Source of the DNA: Microvirga flocculans ATCC BAA-817
Lineage (GTDB): Bacteria > Pseudomonadota > Alphaproteobacteria > Rhizobiales > Beijerinckiaceae
DNA: 64,000 nt
NCBI RefSeq assembly: GCF_000518665.1
Contig: NZ_JAEA01000003.1
Coordinates: forward strand, 124,001-188,000
Direction of reading: 5' to 3'
Below, piece after piece: positions 8,459-18,857 of this stretch. Below the pieces are notes generated by a model, which ran no database searches, was not told where the DNA came from, and saw only the letters and a list, made by a program, of their open reading frames with translations. How positions within the stretch are numbered: position 1 is the first letter of the stretch; each line of letters starts with the position of its first letter. The position numbers were made by a program, and so were the translations under genes.

Positions 8459-9316
8459 ATGCGGATCGAGAATGAACGTCGATCGGTGACCGCCCTCTCC
8501 ACGGCAGCGGTCGCACTTGTGTTGGGCATAAGTGAGGCGTGGGCCGGTGTCGGTCAGCCCTCCCCCTGGGAAACCGGCATGCAGGAAATGGTGACCGAGT
8601 TGGCCCATGGCGTGTCCAACTTCCACACCTATCTCGTCTGGCTGATCACCGGCATCTGCCTTTTCGTGCTGGCCCTGCTCCTGGTGGTCGTCGCCCGCTT
8701 CAACGAGAAGAAGAACCCGGTCCCCTCCAAGACCACCCACCACACCCTCCTCGAGGTCGCCTGGACCATCATCCCGGTCCTGATCCTCGTGGCGATCGCG
8801 ATCCCCTCCTTCCGCCTCCTGCGCCAGCAGCTCGTGCCGCCGCAGGCCGACCTGGTGGTGAAGGTGACCGGCTATTCCTGGTATTGGGGCTACGAGTACC
8901 CGGCCGACCAAAACGGCGGCTTCAAGTTCGATTCGAACATGATCACCGAAGCCAAGGACCGGAAGCCCGACCAGCCGCGCCTGCTGGGCGTGGACAACGC
9001 GATGGTCGTTCCGGTAGGCAAGACCGTCCTGGTCCAGGTGACCTCCGCCGACGTCATCCACTCCTTCGCGGTTCCCTCCTTCGCGGTGAAGATCGATGCC
9101 ATTCCCGGCCGCCTGAACGAGTACTGGTTCAAGGCCGACAGGGAGGGCGTGTATTACGGTCAGTGCTCCGAGCTCTGCGGCAACGGCCACCCCTACATGC
9201 CCATCGAAATCCGCGTCGTGAGCGAGCAGCAATATGCCGCTTGGCTGACCGAGGCGAAGAAGCGTTATGCTTCCACCGAGGGCTCGGCCCCGCTCAAGCT
9301 CGCGACCGCTCAGTAA
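8459..9316 (+). CDS. ctaC: Cytochrome c oxidase subunit II (aa3 type)
   Basis: A 285-residue protein with a signal-like N-terminus (MRIENERRSVTA to EAWAG), two transmembrane helices (around TYLVWLITGICLFVLALLLV and LEVAWTIIPVLILVAIAI) and a periplasmic CuA domain. The CuA ligands are visible in VIHSFAVPS and YGQCSELCGNGHPYM. It receives electrons from cytochrome c and passes them to subunit I. The ATG at 8459 follows AGGAG at a slightly long distance; earlier in-frame starts lack the family N-terminus. First gene of the oxidase and assembly operon. Confidence 0.96.
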   Translation: MRIENERRSVTALSTAAVALVLGISEAWAGVGQPSPWETGMQEMVTELAHGVSNFHTYLVWLITGICLFVLALLLVVVARFNEKKNPVPSKTTHHTLLEVAWTIIPVLILVAIAIPSFRLLRQQLVPPQADLVVKVTGYSWYWGYEYPADQNGGFKFDSNMITEAKDRKPDQPRLLGVDNAMVVPVGKTVLVQVTSADVIHSFAVPSFAVKIDAIPGRLNEYWFKADREGVYYGQCSELCGNGHPYMPIEIRVVSEQQYAAWLTEAKKRYASTEGSAPLKLATAQ

Positions 9317-10963
<1,647 letters not shown>

Positions 10964-10972
10964 GAAACGATC

Positions 10973-10999
10973 GAGTGGGCGGCCCCGCGCCGCCCGCTC
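10973..10999 (+). terminator. Intercistronic stem-loop between ctaD and ctaB
   Basis: GAGTGGGCGGC at 10973-10983 pairs with GCCGCCCGCTC at 10989-10999 (11 bp with one wobble, 5-base loop) ten bases after the ctaD stop. No U-run follows, so it probably acts as a processing or stabilising stem, or a partial attenuator, rather than a strict terminator. Confidence 0.45.
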
Positions 11000-11096
11000 C
11001 TCCCCAGAGGGCTTGGACCCACAAGCCTTCCGGCGAGGAGCCGACAATTCCCGAGGCCTTTTCGGCCTTGTCCCGGCATTCGGAAGATCATTTGTT

Positions 11097-12053
11097 ATGA
11101 GCACCATGTCGAACAGTTTGACCGAAACCCGAGCCGAAAGCCTTGCCACCGCAGGCCTTTCGCAGGGCGACGTGTCCGACTTCTTCGCCCTGCTGAAGCC
11201 GCGCGTGATGTTCCTCGTGGTCTTCACGGCCCTGGTCGGCATGGTCGTGAGCCATCCCACCGTTCATCCGATCCTGGCCTTCGTGTCGCTCCTGATGATC
11301 GCCGTCGGCGGCGGGGCCTCGGGCTGCCTCAACATGTGGTGGGACGCGGATATCGACGCGGTCATGACCCGCACCCGCAAGCGCCCGATCCCGGCCGGGA
11401 AGATCCAGCCCGGCGAGGCCCTGGCTTTCGGCGTGACGCTCTCCGTCGGCTCCGTGATCATCCTCGGGCTCGCCAGCAACTGGCTGGCCGCGAGCCTTCT
11501 CGCCTTCACAATCTTCTTCTACGTGGTCGTCTATTCCATGTGGCTGAAGCGTTCGACGCCGCAGAACATCGTCATCGGCGGCGCGGCGGGCGCCCTCCCT
11601 CCGATCGTGGCGCAGGCGGCCGTCACGGGCCACGTGTCCTGGGACAGCATCGTCCTCTTCGCGATCATCTTCATGTGGACCCCGCCCCATTTCTGGGCCC
11701 TGGCCCTCGTGAAATCCGGCGATTACGAGCGCGCGGGCGTCCCGATGATGCCGAACGTGGCGGGCCCCGATTCCACCCGTTTCCAGATCCTGGCCTACAC
11801 GGTTCTCCTGGCGCCGCTCGGCCTGGCCCCTGTGGCCCTCGGCTTCGGCGGACTGGCCTATGCCATCGTCGCCCTCGTCGGCGGCCTGGGAATGCTCGCG
11901 CTGGCCGTCCAGGTCTACCGCCTGCGGCAGGGGGAGCCTGCCATGCGGGTGGCCCAGCAGCTCTTCGGGTTCTCGATCCTCTACCTCTTCCTGCTCTTCG
12001 CGACCCTTCTCGCGGAGCATGGATTCGGCCTCTTCCGGCCCGTGTTCGGGTGA
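11097..12053 (+). CDS. ctaB: Protoheme IX farnesyltransferase (heme O synthase)
   Basis: A 318-residue membrane protein of the UbiA/CyoE-CtaB family. It adds a farnesyl group to heme B to make heme O, the precursor of heme A used by the aa3 oxidase. The two Asp-rich sites of the family are visible: [19 protein letters not shown], and the second around [21 protein letters not shown] with [13 protein letters not shown]. Nine or so transmembrane helices follow [18 protein letters not shown]. The ATG at 11097 gives the family N-terminus. It lies 133 bases after ctaD and five bases before the next small gene. Confidence 0.95.
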   Translation: MSTMSNSLTETRAESLATAGLSQGDVSDFFALLKPRVMFLVVFTALVGMVVSHPTVHPILAFVSLLMIAVGGGASGCLNMWWDADIDAVMTRTRKRPIPAGKIQPGEALAFGVTLSVGSVIILGLASNWLAASLLAFTIFFYVVVYSMWLKRSTPQNIVIGGAAGALPPIVAQAAVTGHVSWDSIVLFAIIFMWTPPHFWALALVKSGDYERAGVPMMPNVAGPDSTRFQILAYTVLLAPLGLAPVALGFGGLAYAIVALVGGLGMLALAVQVYRLRQGEPAMRVAQQLFGFSILYLFLLFATLLAEHGFGLFRPVFG

Positions 12054-12057
12054 TCCG

Positions 12058-12219
12058 ATGACCGACCGCAAAGCCCCCCAGAGCCTGACTCCCGAAGAAC
12101 AGAAGCGCCGCCGCAAGCGGTCGCTCGCCCTGGCGCTGACCCTCGGCGCCCTCGTGCTAATCTTCTACGTGGTCACCATCGCGAAGCTCGGACCCGGTGT
12201 CCTGAAGCGTCCCATGTGA
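12058..12219 (+). CDS. Small CoxF-like membrane protein of the oxidase cluster
   Basis: A 53-residue protein with a basic, charged N-terminus (LTPEEQKRRRKRSLALALTL) and one transmembrane helix (LALTLGALVLIFYVVTIAKL). A small protein of this kind, often labelled CoxF, lies at this position between ctaB and ctaG in many alphaproteobacterial oxidase clusters. Its role is not firmly known; assembly of the oxidase is the usual suggestion. It is four bases from the ctaB stop and nine bases from the ctaG start, so it is certainly co-transcribed. Confidence 0.85.
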   Translation: MTDRKAPQSLTPEEQKRRRKRSLALALTLGALVLIFYVVTIAKLGPGVLKRPM

Positions 12220-12227
12220 GGCTGACA

Positions 12228-12818
12228 ATGGCTGAAACCTCCCAGCATCGGCGCAAGATGAACCGCACGGCCCTCGCCTGCGCCGGCATCGTCGTGGGCA
12301 TGGTCGGTCTCGCCTATGCCTCCGTGCCGCTCTACGACCTCTTTTGCAAGGTCACCGGCTTCGGCGGCACGCCGATCGCCCGCGACAGCAATGGCTCGGA
12401 GATCCTGAACCGGACGATCACCGTCCGCTTCGACTCAAACGTTTCTCCCAGCCTGAACTGGCGCTTCGCGCCCGAGACTCCCGAGGTCAAGGTGAAGCTC
12501 GGGGAGACGACGACGGTCCATTACAAGGTGACCAACAAGAGCGACAAGCCGACCACCGGCATCGCCACCTACAACGTGCAGCCCGATCTCGCTGGCACCT
12601 ATTTTTCCAAGCTCGAATGCTTCTGCTTCACCGAGCAGACCCTGCAGCCGGGCGAAACCCTGGAATCGGCGGTTGTGTTCTACGTCGACCCCCGTCTGGC
12701 GGAAGATCCCGACGTGAAGCACCTGACCTCCATCACGCTTTCCTACACCTACTTCCCCTCCAAGGGGGGGCAGCCGGTGGCGGAGGCGACATCATCCACC
12801 AAACCCATCGCTCAATAA
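12228..12818 (+). CDS. ctaG: Cytochrome c oxidase assembly protein CtaG (Cox11 family)
   Basis: A 196-residue protein with a single N-terminal membrane anchor (TALACAGIVVGMVGLAYASV) followed by VPLYDLFCKVTGFGGT, a family signature, and a periplasmic beta domain. The copper-binding motif KLECFCFTEQ with its CFC cysteines is intact. It inserts copper into the CuB site of subunit I. The ATG at 12228 (MAETSQHRRK) is preferred to one four codons earlier, which would lie within the end of the preceding gene. Found between the small CoxF-like gene and ctaE. Confidence 0.95.
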   Translation: MAETSQHRRKMNRTALACAGIVVGMVGLAYASVPLYDLFCKVTGFGGTPIARDSNGSEILNRTITVRFDSNVSPSLNWRFAPETPEVKVKLGETTTVHYKVTNKSDKPTTGIATYNVQPDLAGTYFSKLECFCFTEQTLQPGETLESAVVFYVDPRLAEDPDVKHLTSITLSYTYFPSKGGQPVAEATSSTKPIAQ

Positions 12819-12886
12819 GGGACGTGACAAGCTGGACAGAAACGTCTTAAAGCGAGTTCACATTCGAGGCACGGAGACGACACGAA

Positions 12887-13744
12887 ATGGCCGAGGCCCA
12901 CGCCAAGAACCACGATTACCACATCCTTGAACCGAGCCCGTGGCCGCTCATCGGCTCGCTCAGCGCCTTCCTGATGGCCTCCGGGTTCGTCACCTGGTGG
13001 AAGGACATCTCCATCGCGGGGATGCATATCGGCGTCTACATCTTCGGCGCAGGCATCATCGGCGTGCTCTACACCATGCTCAGCTGGTGGACGGACGTGG
13101 TGCGCGAGGCCAATACCGGCTCCCACACCCGCGTGGTCCAGCTTCACCACCGCTACGGCATGATCATGTTCATCGCCTCCGAGGTGATGTTCTTCGCCGC
13201 CTGGTTCTGGGCCTATTTCGACGCGGCCCTCTATGCCGGCGACCCGCAGCTCTATGCGCGCGTCGAGGCGCTCGGCGGCGTCTGGCCCCCGAAGGGCATC
13301 GAGACCTTCGACCCCTGGCACCTGCCGCTGCTCAACACCCTGATCCTGCTGACCTCGGGCACCACGGTCACCTGGGCGCACCATGCGCTCCTGGAGAACG
13401 ACCGCCAGGGCCTCAAGGCCGGCCTGTGGCTCACGGTGATCCTGGGCATCGTGTTCAGCTTCGTGCAGGCCTACGAGTACAGCCACGCCGCTTTCGGCTT
13501 CAAGGGCAACATCTACGGCGCCACCTTCTTCATGGCGACGGGCTTCCACGGCTTCCACGTGATCATCGGCACGATCTTCCTGGCCGTCTGCCTGCTGCGC
13601 GCCTATCGCGGCGACTTCACGCCCCAGCAGCATCTCGGCTTCGAGTTTGCCGCCTGGTACTGGCACTTCGTGGACGTGGTGTGGCTCTTCCTCTTCGCCT
13701 CCATCTACGTGTGGGGCTACGGCGGAGGCGGCGTCGGTCACTGA
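12887..13744 (+). CDS. ctaE: Cytochrome c oxidase subunit III (aa3 type)
   Basis: A 285-residue protein with about seven transmembrane helices, usual for subunit III. Recognised by the N-terminal [20 protein letters not shown], the central [20 protein letters not shown] and the C-terminal [20 protein letters not shown]. It stabilises the oxidase core and binds lipid. It is 68 bases downstream of ctaG and is followed by a hairpin at 13769-13794, which probably ends or weakens the main oxidase transcript. Confidence 0.97.
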   Translation: MAEAHAKNHDYHILEPSPWPLIGSLSAFLMASGFVTWWKDISIAGMHIGVYIFGAGIIGVLYTMLSWWTDVVREANTGSHTRVVQLHHRYGMIMFIASEVMFFAAWFWAYFDAALYAGDPQLYARVEALGGVWPPKGIETFDPWHLPLLNTLILLTSGTTVTWAHHALLENDRQGLKAGLWLTVILGIVFSFVQAYEYSHAAFGFKGNIYGATFFMATGFHGFHVIIGTIFLAVCLLRAYRGDFTPQQHLGFEFAAWYWHFVDVVWLFLFASIYVWGYGGGGVGH

Positions 13745-13768
13745 CCGCCCACCACATGCATTCTCGGC

Positions 13769-13794
13769 AAGGGCGGCTCCCAAAAGCCGCCCTT
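13769..13794 (+). terminator. Hairpin terminator after ctaE
   Basis: AAGGGCGGCT at 13769-13778 pairs exactly with AGCCGCCCTT at 13785-13794 over a 6-base loop, 24 bases after the ctaE stop. A weak T-containing tract (CGCATTTGGG) follows, so termination may be partial. Confidence 0.6.
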
Positions 13795-13872
13795 CGCATT
13801 TGGGCCTTCCGACCCCATGTGACGTCCATGGGACGGGCAGCCCTTCCCGGCCCATCACTTCGGAGAACAGCC

Positions 13873-14244
13873 TTGGCCCACGATCCTTCCGCCCCCTCCC
13901 CCGTCACGACCGGCCTCAAGGGCCTGTGTCCCCGTTGCGGCAAGGGGCATCTGTTCCAGGGCTACCTGAAGGTCCAGCCGAAATGCGAGGTCTGCGGCCT
14001 CGACCTGGCCTTTGCCGATACCGGTGACGGCCCCGCCTTCTTCGTCATGTCCATCGTCGGCATCGTGGTCGTGGGCCTCGCCCTGTGGGCCGAGTTCGCC
14101 TTCGAACCGCCGATCTGGCTGCACATCGTCCTATGGACGACCCTGAGCATCGTCCTGAGCCTCGCCATGGTGCGGCCGCTCAAGGGGGTTCTGGTGAACC
14201 TGCAATACCACCACAAGGCCGAGGAAGGGCGTTTCGAGAAGTGA
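13873..14244 (+). CDS. DUF983 family membrane protein
   Basis: A 123-residue protein with the DUF983 pattern: an N-terminal zinc-ribbon-like motif (KGLCPRCGKGHLFQGYLKV, then PKCEVCGLDL) followed by two transmembrane helices (AFFVMSIVGIVVVGLALWAEF and LHIVLWTTLSIVLSLAMVRP). The function is unknown, but the gene is regularly found beside oxidase assembly genes in alphaproteobacteria. A TTG at 13873 preceded by GGAGA is the best start; an in-frame ATG 15 codons upstream is possible. Its stop overlaps the GTG of surf1 by four bases. Confidence 0.88.
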   Translation: MAHDPSAPSPVTTGLKGLCPRCGKGHLFQGYLKVQPKCEVCGLDLAFADTGDGPAFFVMSIVGIVVVGLALWAEFAFEPPIWLHIVLWTTLSIVLSLAMVRPLKGVLVNLQYHHKAEEGRFEK

Positions 14245-15008
14245 CCGCCGCCGCGTCGAGCAGGGGACGCTCCCTCGTCCTCCCGGGCCTCGCGACGCTG
14301 GTGGCGCTCGCCATCCTCCTCGGGCTCGGCACCTGGCAACTCCAGCGCAAGGCCTGGAAGGAGGACCTGATCGCCCAGATCGAGGCCCGCGCCTATGGCG
14401 AGCCCGGAGCCCTCGTGCCGGAAGCGGAATGGCCGTCCTGGCGGGCGGACCGGGACGAGTTCCGCAAGGTCCGGGTGACCGGCACCTTCCTGCATCCCTT
14501 CGAGGCCCCGGTCTACGGCCTCGCCCAAGGCGAAAGGCAGGGCGCACCGATCCAGGGCTATTACCTGATCACGCCGCTCAAGCTCGCGACGGGCGCCATC
14601 GTGATGGTCAACCGGGGATTCGTGCCGGCCGACCTGCGCGATCCGGCGCGCCGGACCGATAGCCAGCCCTCGGGCGAGGTGACGGTCACCGGCCTCGTGC
14701 GCGCGCCGGAAACCCGCAATCCCTTCACGCCGAACGACGACCCCGCCCGCAACCAATGGTTCGCCCGCGACCCTCGAGGGATCGCCGCGGCCCATGGCCT
14801 GGAGCGCGTCGCCCCGTTCCTGATCGATGCCGATGCGAGCCCCAACCCGGGCGGCTGGCCGCGCGTGGGCCAGACCCCGCTCACCCTGCCGAACAACCAC
14901 CTGCAATACGCGCTGACCTGGTTCGGCATCGCGCTCACGCTCGTCGGCGTGTTCGCGGCATTCGCATGGAAGCGGCTGAAAGAGGCCGATTCAACCGCGC
15001 TGAAATAG
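14241..15008 (+). CDS. SURF1-family cytochrome oxidase assembly protein
   Basis: A 255-residue protein with the SURF1 layout: an N-terminal helix ending LGLGTWQLQRKAWKEDLI, a periplasmic domain (RKVRVTGTFLHPFEAPVYG, GYYLITPLKLATGAIVMVNRGFVP), and a C-terminal helix after NNHLQYALTWFGIALTLVG. The WQ-R-WK and NHLQYA-TW blocks are family signatures. SURF1 helps deliver or retain heme A during assembly of oxidase subunit I. It starts with GTG overlapping the DUF983 stop, indicating coupled translation, and is the last gene of the oxidase cluster. Confidence 0.93.
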   Translation: MTAAASSRGRSLVLPGLATLVALAILLGLGTWQLQRKAWKEDLIAQIEARAYGEPGALVPEAEWPSWRADRDEFRKVRVTGTFLHPFEAPVYGLAQGERQGAPIQGYYLITPLKLATGAIVMVNRGFVPADLRDPARRTDSQPSGEVTVTGLVRAPETRNPFTPNDDPARNQWFARDPRGIAAAHGLERVAPFLIDADASPNPGGWPRVGQTPLTLPNNHLQYALTWFGIALTLVGVFAAFAWKRLKEADSTALK

Positions 15009-15048
15009 GACGTTTGTCATTTCATCCGGGCGCGGCTATTCTGCGCCC

Positions 15049-15126
15049 ATGTTCACGCTTCTTACGACCGTAACCCATCTCACGATGCGCCTGGCAGGGC
15101 GCACGGGAGAGGCTTTGCGCGTCTGA
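15049..15126 (+). CDS. Possible Thr-rich leader peptide (25 aa), uncertain
   Basis: A short reading frame starting MFTLLTTVTHLTMRL with six threonines in 25 codons, ending just before a perfect 9-bp hairpin (15148-15173). It lies 91 bases upstream of the GNAT gene and about 0.9 kb upstream of thrC. The layout resembles an amino-acid attenuator leader, but there is no convincing ribosome-binding site and the hairpin lacks a U-run. It may be chance. Confidence 0.2.
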   Translation: MFTLLTTVTHLTMRLAGRTGEALRV

Positions 15127-15147
15127 TCGGCGTCGAGCATTTCCCGA

Positions 15148-15173
15148 AAGCCCTGCGGAGACGAGCAGGGCTT
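15148..15173 (+). promoter_or_regulatory. Perfect 9-bp hairpin in the leader of the GNAT gene
   Basis: AAGCCCTGC at 15148-15156 pairs with GCAGGGCTT at 15165-15173 across the loop GGAGACGA. It lies 44 bases before the GNAT start. Another stem (GGGCGC paired with GCGCCC) occurs near 15028-15048. The role is not known. Confidence 0.45.
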
Positions 15174-15216
15174 GAAACGGTTCGGTTCGCCTCCGCCTCT
15201 TCCAGAAGAGAGCGAC

Positions 15217-15750
15217 ATGAACCCAGAACCGGACATCCATCCTCCCAGCCCCATCGCGGCCGACGGCATCGTCATCCGCGCCGCCCGGCCTTCCGATTAT
15301 GAAGGCATTGCTGCCTTGGGGAGCCTGCCCCGCCTCCGCTGGGGGACTTTGCGACTGCCCTATCAATCCCCCGAGGCGACGAAGAAATGGCTGGAAAGCC
15401 AAACTCCGAACAATCTCAGCCTCGTGGTCGAAAAGGACGGCGTCATCATCGGCAGCGGCGGCTTCGAGCGTTATCAGGGCCGGCGAAACCATGTGGCCTC
15501 TCTCGGCATGGGCCTGCACGACGATTATCACGGCCGGGGAATCGGCGCGCGTCTTTTGCGGGAAATCCTCGATACCGCCGACAACTGGTTCAACCTCAGG
15601 CGGATGGAGCTGACGGTCTACGTGGACAACGCGCCCGCCATCGCTCTCTACAAGCGCCATGGCTTCGCAATCGAGGGCACCCACCGGGACTTCGCCTTCC
15701 GGGACGGCTCCTTCGTCGATGCCCATACCATGGCCCGGTTGAAACCGTGA
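15217..15750 (+). CDS. GNAT-family N-acetyltransferase
   Basis: A 177-residue protein with a clear GNAT domain: IVIRAARPSDYEGIAAL at the start of the fold, the acetyl-CoA loop in DDYHGRGIGARLLREIL, and the C-terminal VDNAPAIALYKRHGFAIEG. It transfers acetyl from acetyl-CoA to an unidentified amine, and is similar in type to RimI/RimL and amino-acid acetyltransferases. The ATG at 15217 is preceded by AGAGAG; an upstream in-frame ATG at 15172 would overlap the leader hairpin and is less likely. It sits between surf1 and thrC on the same strand. Confidence 0.88.
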   Translation: MNPEPDIHPPSPIAADGIVIRAARPSDYEGIAALGSLPRLRWGTLRLPYQSPEATKKWLESQTPNNLSLVVEKDGVIIGSGGFERYQGRRNHVASLGMGLHDDYHGRGIGARLLREILDTADNWFNLRRMELTVYVDNAPAIALYKRHGFAIEGTHRDFAFRDGSFVDAHTMARLKP

Positions 15751-15894
15751 CCGCCAAGGCCGGTTGCGGCTTGCCGCGACCGGCCGCTGCCCCTAAAGCA
15801 ACGGCCCCGAAGCGGATTTGCGCATTCGCGTTCGATCCGGTGCCTCTTTCTCGGACGAGCGCACCGTATCGAGCGGAAACGAAGGGTCGCGTCA

Positions 15895-15930
15895 GCGAAA
15901 AGCGGGTCCACTTTTCCGCACGATGCGCTA
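15895..15930 (-). repeat. Short intergenic repeat with core TAGCGCATCGTGCG (copy A)
   Basis: On the minus strand this reads TAGCGCATCGTGCGGAAAAG followed by TGGACCCGCTTTTCGC. The 14-base core is shared exactly with copies at 35069-35082 and 56297-56310, and partly with 59091-59138. The arms GGAAAAG and CTTTTCG can form an imperfect stem. It lies in the 211-base gap before thrC. Confidence 0.75.
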
Positions 15931-15961
15931 ATGTCCGGCCGAATTTTCCAGGAGATCCACC

Positions 15962-17377
15962 GTGCTCCACGTTTCGACCCGGGGGGAAGCCCCCGCGCTC
16001 GGTTTCGCCGATGCCCTGCTGACCGGCCTCGCCCGGGACGGCGGCCTCTACCTGCCCGCAAGCTGGCCGGTCCTTGGGGCGGAGACGATCCGCGACTTCT
16101 CCGGCAAGCCCTATGCCGAGGTTGCGAAAGCCGTGCTCGGACCGCTGGTGGACGGCGACATTCCTGAAGGCCCGCTCGGTCGGATGATCGACGAGGCCTA
16201 TGCCTCCTTCCGCCACGCGGCGGTCTGCCCGCTGACCCAGATCGCCGACAACCTCTTCGTGCTCGAGCTGTTCCACGGCCCGACCCTCGCCTTCAAGGAC
16301 GTGGCGATGCAGCTGCTGGGGCGGCTCATGGACCACGTGCTGAAGGAGCGCGGGGCGCGGGCCACCATCGTGGGCGCTACCTCGGGCGATACGGGCAGCG
16401 CTGCGGTGGAGGCCTTCAAGGGCCTCGACCAGGTCGACATCTTCATCCTCTACCCGCATGGCCGCGTGTCGGACGTGCAGCGGCGGCAGATGACGACGGT
16501 AGCCTCGCCCAACGTTCACGCGCTGGCGGTCGAGGGCACCTTCGACGATTGCCAGACCATGGTGAAGGGCATGTTCAACCATGCCCGCTTCCGCGACGAG
16601 CTCCAGCTCTCGGGCGTGAACTCCATCAACTGGGCCCGCGTGGCGGCGCAGGCGGTCTATTACTTCACCGCCGCCGTGTCCCTCGGCGCGCCCTACCGGC
16701 CCGTGTCATTCTCGGTGCCCACCGGCAATTTCGGCGACATCCTCGCCGGATGGGTGGCCAAGCGCATGGGACTGCCCGTCGAGCGGCTGATGATCGGCAC
16801 CAACGCCAACGACATCCTGGCCCGCACGCTCGCCTCCGGCACCTACGAGATCCGCGGCGTGGAGCCCACGACCTCCCCGTCCATGGACATCCAGATCTCG
16901 TCGAATTTCGAGCGCCTGCTGTTCGAGGCCTATGGCCGCGACGGCGAGGCCGTCCGCCGCCTCATGGCGAGCCTTGGCCAGTCACGCTCCTTCACCATCG
17001 CGCCGGAGCCGCTCGCGCGCATCCGCGCTGAGTTTGTGGCCAAAGCCGTGAGCGAGGCGGACGTGGCCGCCGAAATGGCCGAAACCTATCGCGCCACCGG
17101 CTATGTTCTCGATCCGCACAGCGCCGTCGCCACCCGCGCCGGCCGCGCCCAGCTGAAGGCCGATCCGCGCGTTCCCGTCGTCGCCCTGTCCACCGCGCAT
17201 CCGGCGAAGTTCCCGGACGCGGTCGAGCGCGCGACCGGCGTGCGGCCCGCACTTCCGCCGCACATGGCTGATCTGATGGAGCGCAAGGAGAGCTTCACCG
17301 TTCTCCCCAACGACCAGGCTGCCGTGGAGCGCTTCATCCGCGAGCGCGCGCGGGCGGTCAAAGGCGCGGCTGCATGA
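15962..17377 (+). CDS. thrC: Threonine synthase
   Basis: A 471-residue protein of the long threonine synthase type. The PLP-binding lysine lies in GPTLAFKDVAMQLLG; the phosphate-binding glycine loop is seen in ATSGDTGSAAVEAFKG. It converts O-phosphohomoserine to threonine, the last step of the pathway; homoserine kinase (thrB) is about 7 kb away on the other strand. Starts with GTG at 15962 behind AGGAG. Its stop overlaps the ATG of the following M16 protease gene by four bases, so the two are co-translated. Confidence 0.97.
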   Translation: MLHVSTRGEAPALGFADALLTGLARDGGLYLPASWPVLGAETIRDFSGKPYAEVAKAVLGPLVDGDIPEGPLGRMIDEAYASFRHAAVCPLTQIADNLFVLELFHGPTLAFKDVAMQLLGRLMDHVLKERGARATIVGATSGDTGSAAVEAFKGLDQVDIFILYPHGRVSDVQRRQMTTVASPNVHALAVEGTFDDCQTMVKGMFNHARFRDELQLSGVNSINWARVAAQAVYYFTAAVSLGAPYRPVSFSVPTGNFGDILAGWVAKRMGLPVERLMIGTNANDILARTLASGTYEIRGVEPTTSPSMDIQISSNFERLLFEAYGRDGEAVRRLMASLGQSRSFTIAPEPLARIRAEFVAKAVSEADVAAEMAETYRATGYVLDPHSAVATRAGRAQLKADPRVPVVALSTAHPAKFPDAVERATGVRPALPPHMADLMERKESFTVLPNDQAAVERFIRERARAVKGAAA

Positions 17378-18657
17378 ACCAGCATTTCGTCCGCGAAAAG
17401 CGGATCGACATCACGACCCTGTCCAACGGCCTGATGGTCGCCACCGAGCGCATGCCCGAGATCGCCACGGCGACGCTCGGCGTCTGGGTCGGCACCGGCT
17501 CGCGCCACGAACAACCTCATGAGCACGGCCTGTCGCATCTCATCGAGCACATGGCCTTCAAGGGCACGTCGCGCCGCTCCGCCCGACAGATCGCCGAGGA
17601 CATCGAGAACGTGGGCGGCGACATCAACGCCGCGACCAGCGTCGAATATACGAGCTACACGGCCCGCGTTCTCGGCGAGAACGTGGACGTCGCCCTCGAC
17701 GTCTTGGGCGACATCCTCATCCATTCGGTGTTCGATGCGGGCGAACTCGCCCGCGAGAAGGGCGTGATCCTGCAGGAATACGCCGCCGTCGAGGATACCC
17801 CCGACGATCTCATCTACGACGCCTTCATGGAAACGGCCTTCGCGGGCCAGGCGGTCGGGCGCCCGATCCTCGGCACGCCGGAGACGATCCGGAGCTTCGA
17901 CGAGGCGACGATCCGCGCCTTCCTGGCGCGGGAGTACATTCCGGGCAAGATGGTCCTGGCCGCAGCGGGCGACGTGGACCACGCGCGCATCGTCGACATG
18001 GCCGAACGCCTGTTCGGCACGATGCCCGCGGCCGAGGCCCGCAAGCCGGAGACGGGGAGCTATACCGGCGGCGAGCGGCGGCTTCCCCGCAAGCTCGAAC
18101 AGGCCAGTCTGGTGCTGGGCCTGCAGGGGCTTTCCTTCAAGGACCCCGACTATTACGCGACCCATCTCTTCGCGCACATGCTCGGCGGCGGCCTGACGTC
18201 CCGGCTCTGGCACGAGGTGCGCGAGACGCGCGGCCTCGCCTATTCCATCGACTCGTTCCACTGGCCCTTCTCCGATTGCGGCCTGTTCGGAATCGGCGCG
18301 GGAACGGCAGGCTCGGACGTGCGCGAACTCATGGAGGTGACGCTCGCCTGCATGGTCCAGGCCACCCAGGACATCAGCGAGGTCGAGCTCATGCGCGCCA
18401 AGGCGCAGATGAAGGTCGCCCTTCTCACGGCCCTGGAGACGCCGGGCGGGCGCATCGAGCGGGTGGCGCGCCAGCTCCTGTCCTGGGGCCGCCTGATCTC
18501 CAGCGAGGAGATCGTGCGCAAGGTCGACGCCCTGGACGTGGACCGTGTCCGCGAGGCGGGACGACGCCTGCTGCAGGGAACGCCTACCCTGGCGGCCATC
18601 GGCCCCATCAAGGATCTGCCGTCCCTGGAATCCATCGCCCTGGGCCTGCGCGGCTGA
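17374..18657 (+). CDS. M16-family zinc peptidase (mitochondrial processing peptidase-like)
   Basis: A 427-residue protein with the inverted zinc motif HLIEHMAFKG (HxxEH, around residue 55) and a downstream acidic ligand region (ILQEYAAVEDTPDD), as in the catalytic beta type of processing peptidases. The C-terminal domain includes HMLGGGLTSRLWHEVRETRG, the Gly-rich and Arg segment of the family. No signal peptide is seen, so it probably acts in the cytoplasm. The gene is a regular neighbour of thrC in Rhizobiales. The natural substrate is not known. The start overlaps the thrC stop (ATGA). Confidence 0.94.
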   Translation: MNQHFVREKRIDITTLSNGLMVATERMPEIATATLGVWVGTGSRHEQPHEHGLSHLIEHMAFKGTSRRSARQIAEDIENVGGDINAATSVEYTSYTARVLGENVDVALDVLGDILIHSVFDAGELAREKGVILQEYAAVEDTPDDLIYDAFMETAFAGQAVGRPILGTPETIRSFDEATIRAFLAREYIPGKMVLAAAGDVDHARIVDMAERLFGTMPAAEARKPETGSYTGGERRLPRKLEQASLVLGLQGLSFKDPDYYATHLFAHMLGGGLTSRLWHEVRETRGLAYSIDSFHWPFSDCGLFGIGAGTAGSDVRELMEVTLACMVQATQDISEVELMRAKAQMKVALLTALETPGGRIERVARQLLSWGRLISSEEIVRKVDALDVDRVREAGRRLLQGTPTLAAIGPIKDLPSLESIALGLRG

Positions 18658-18857
18658 GCCTTTCCGTCGCACATGCCCCAACGGCAGGCTCGTTTTTCCT
18701 CAATCCCGCCGCAAACGGGTCCCATGGCCTGTGGTTAACAATAACGAACGAGTCTTGCGGACAAGTGGGGGCCTGACCGGGCTTCAGCTTGCCCTCAAGG
18801 CTCCTGACCGGTACCTATCCAGCTCCCTTGTCTAGTACCGGACGAAAGACCGAAGCA

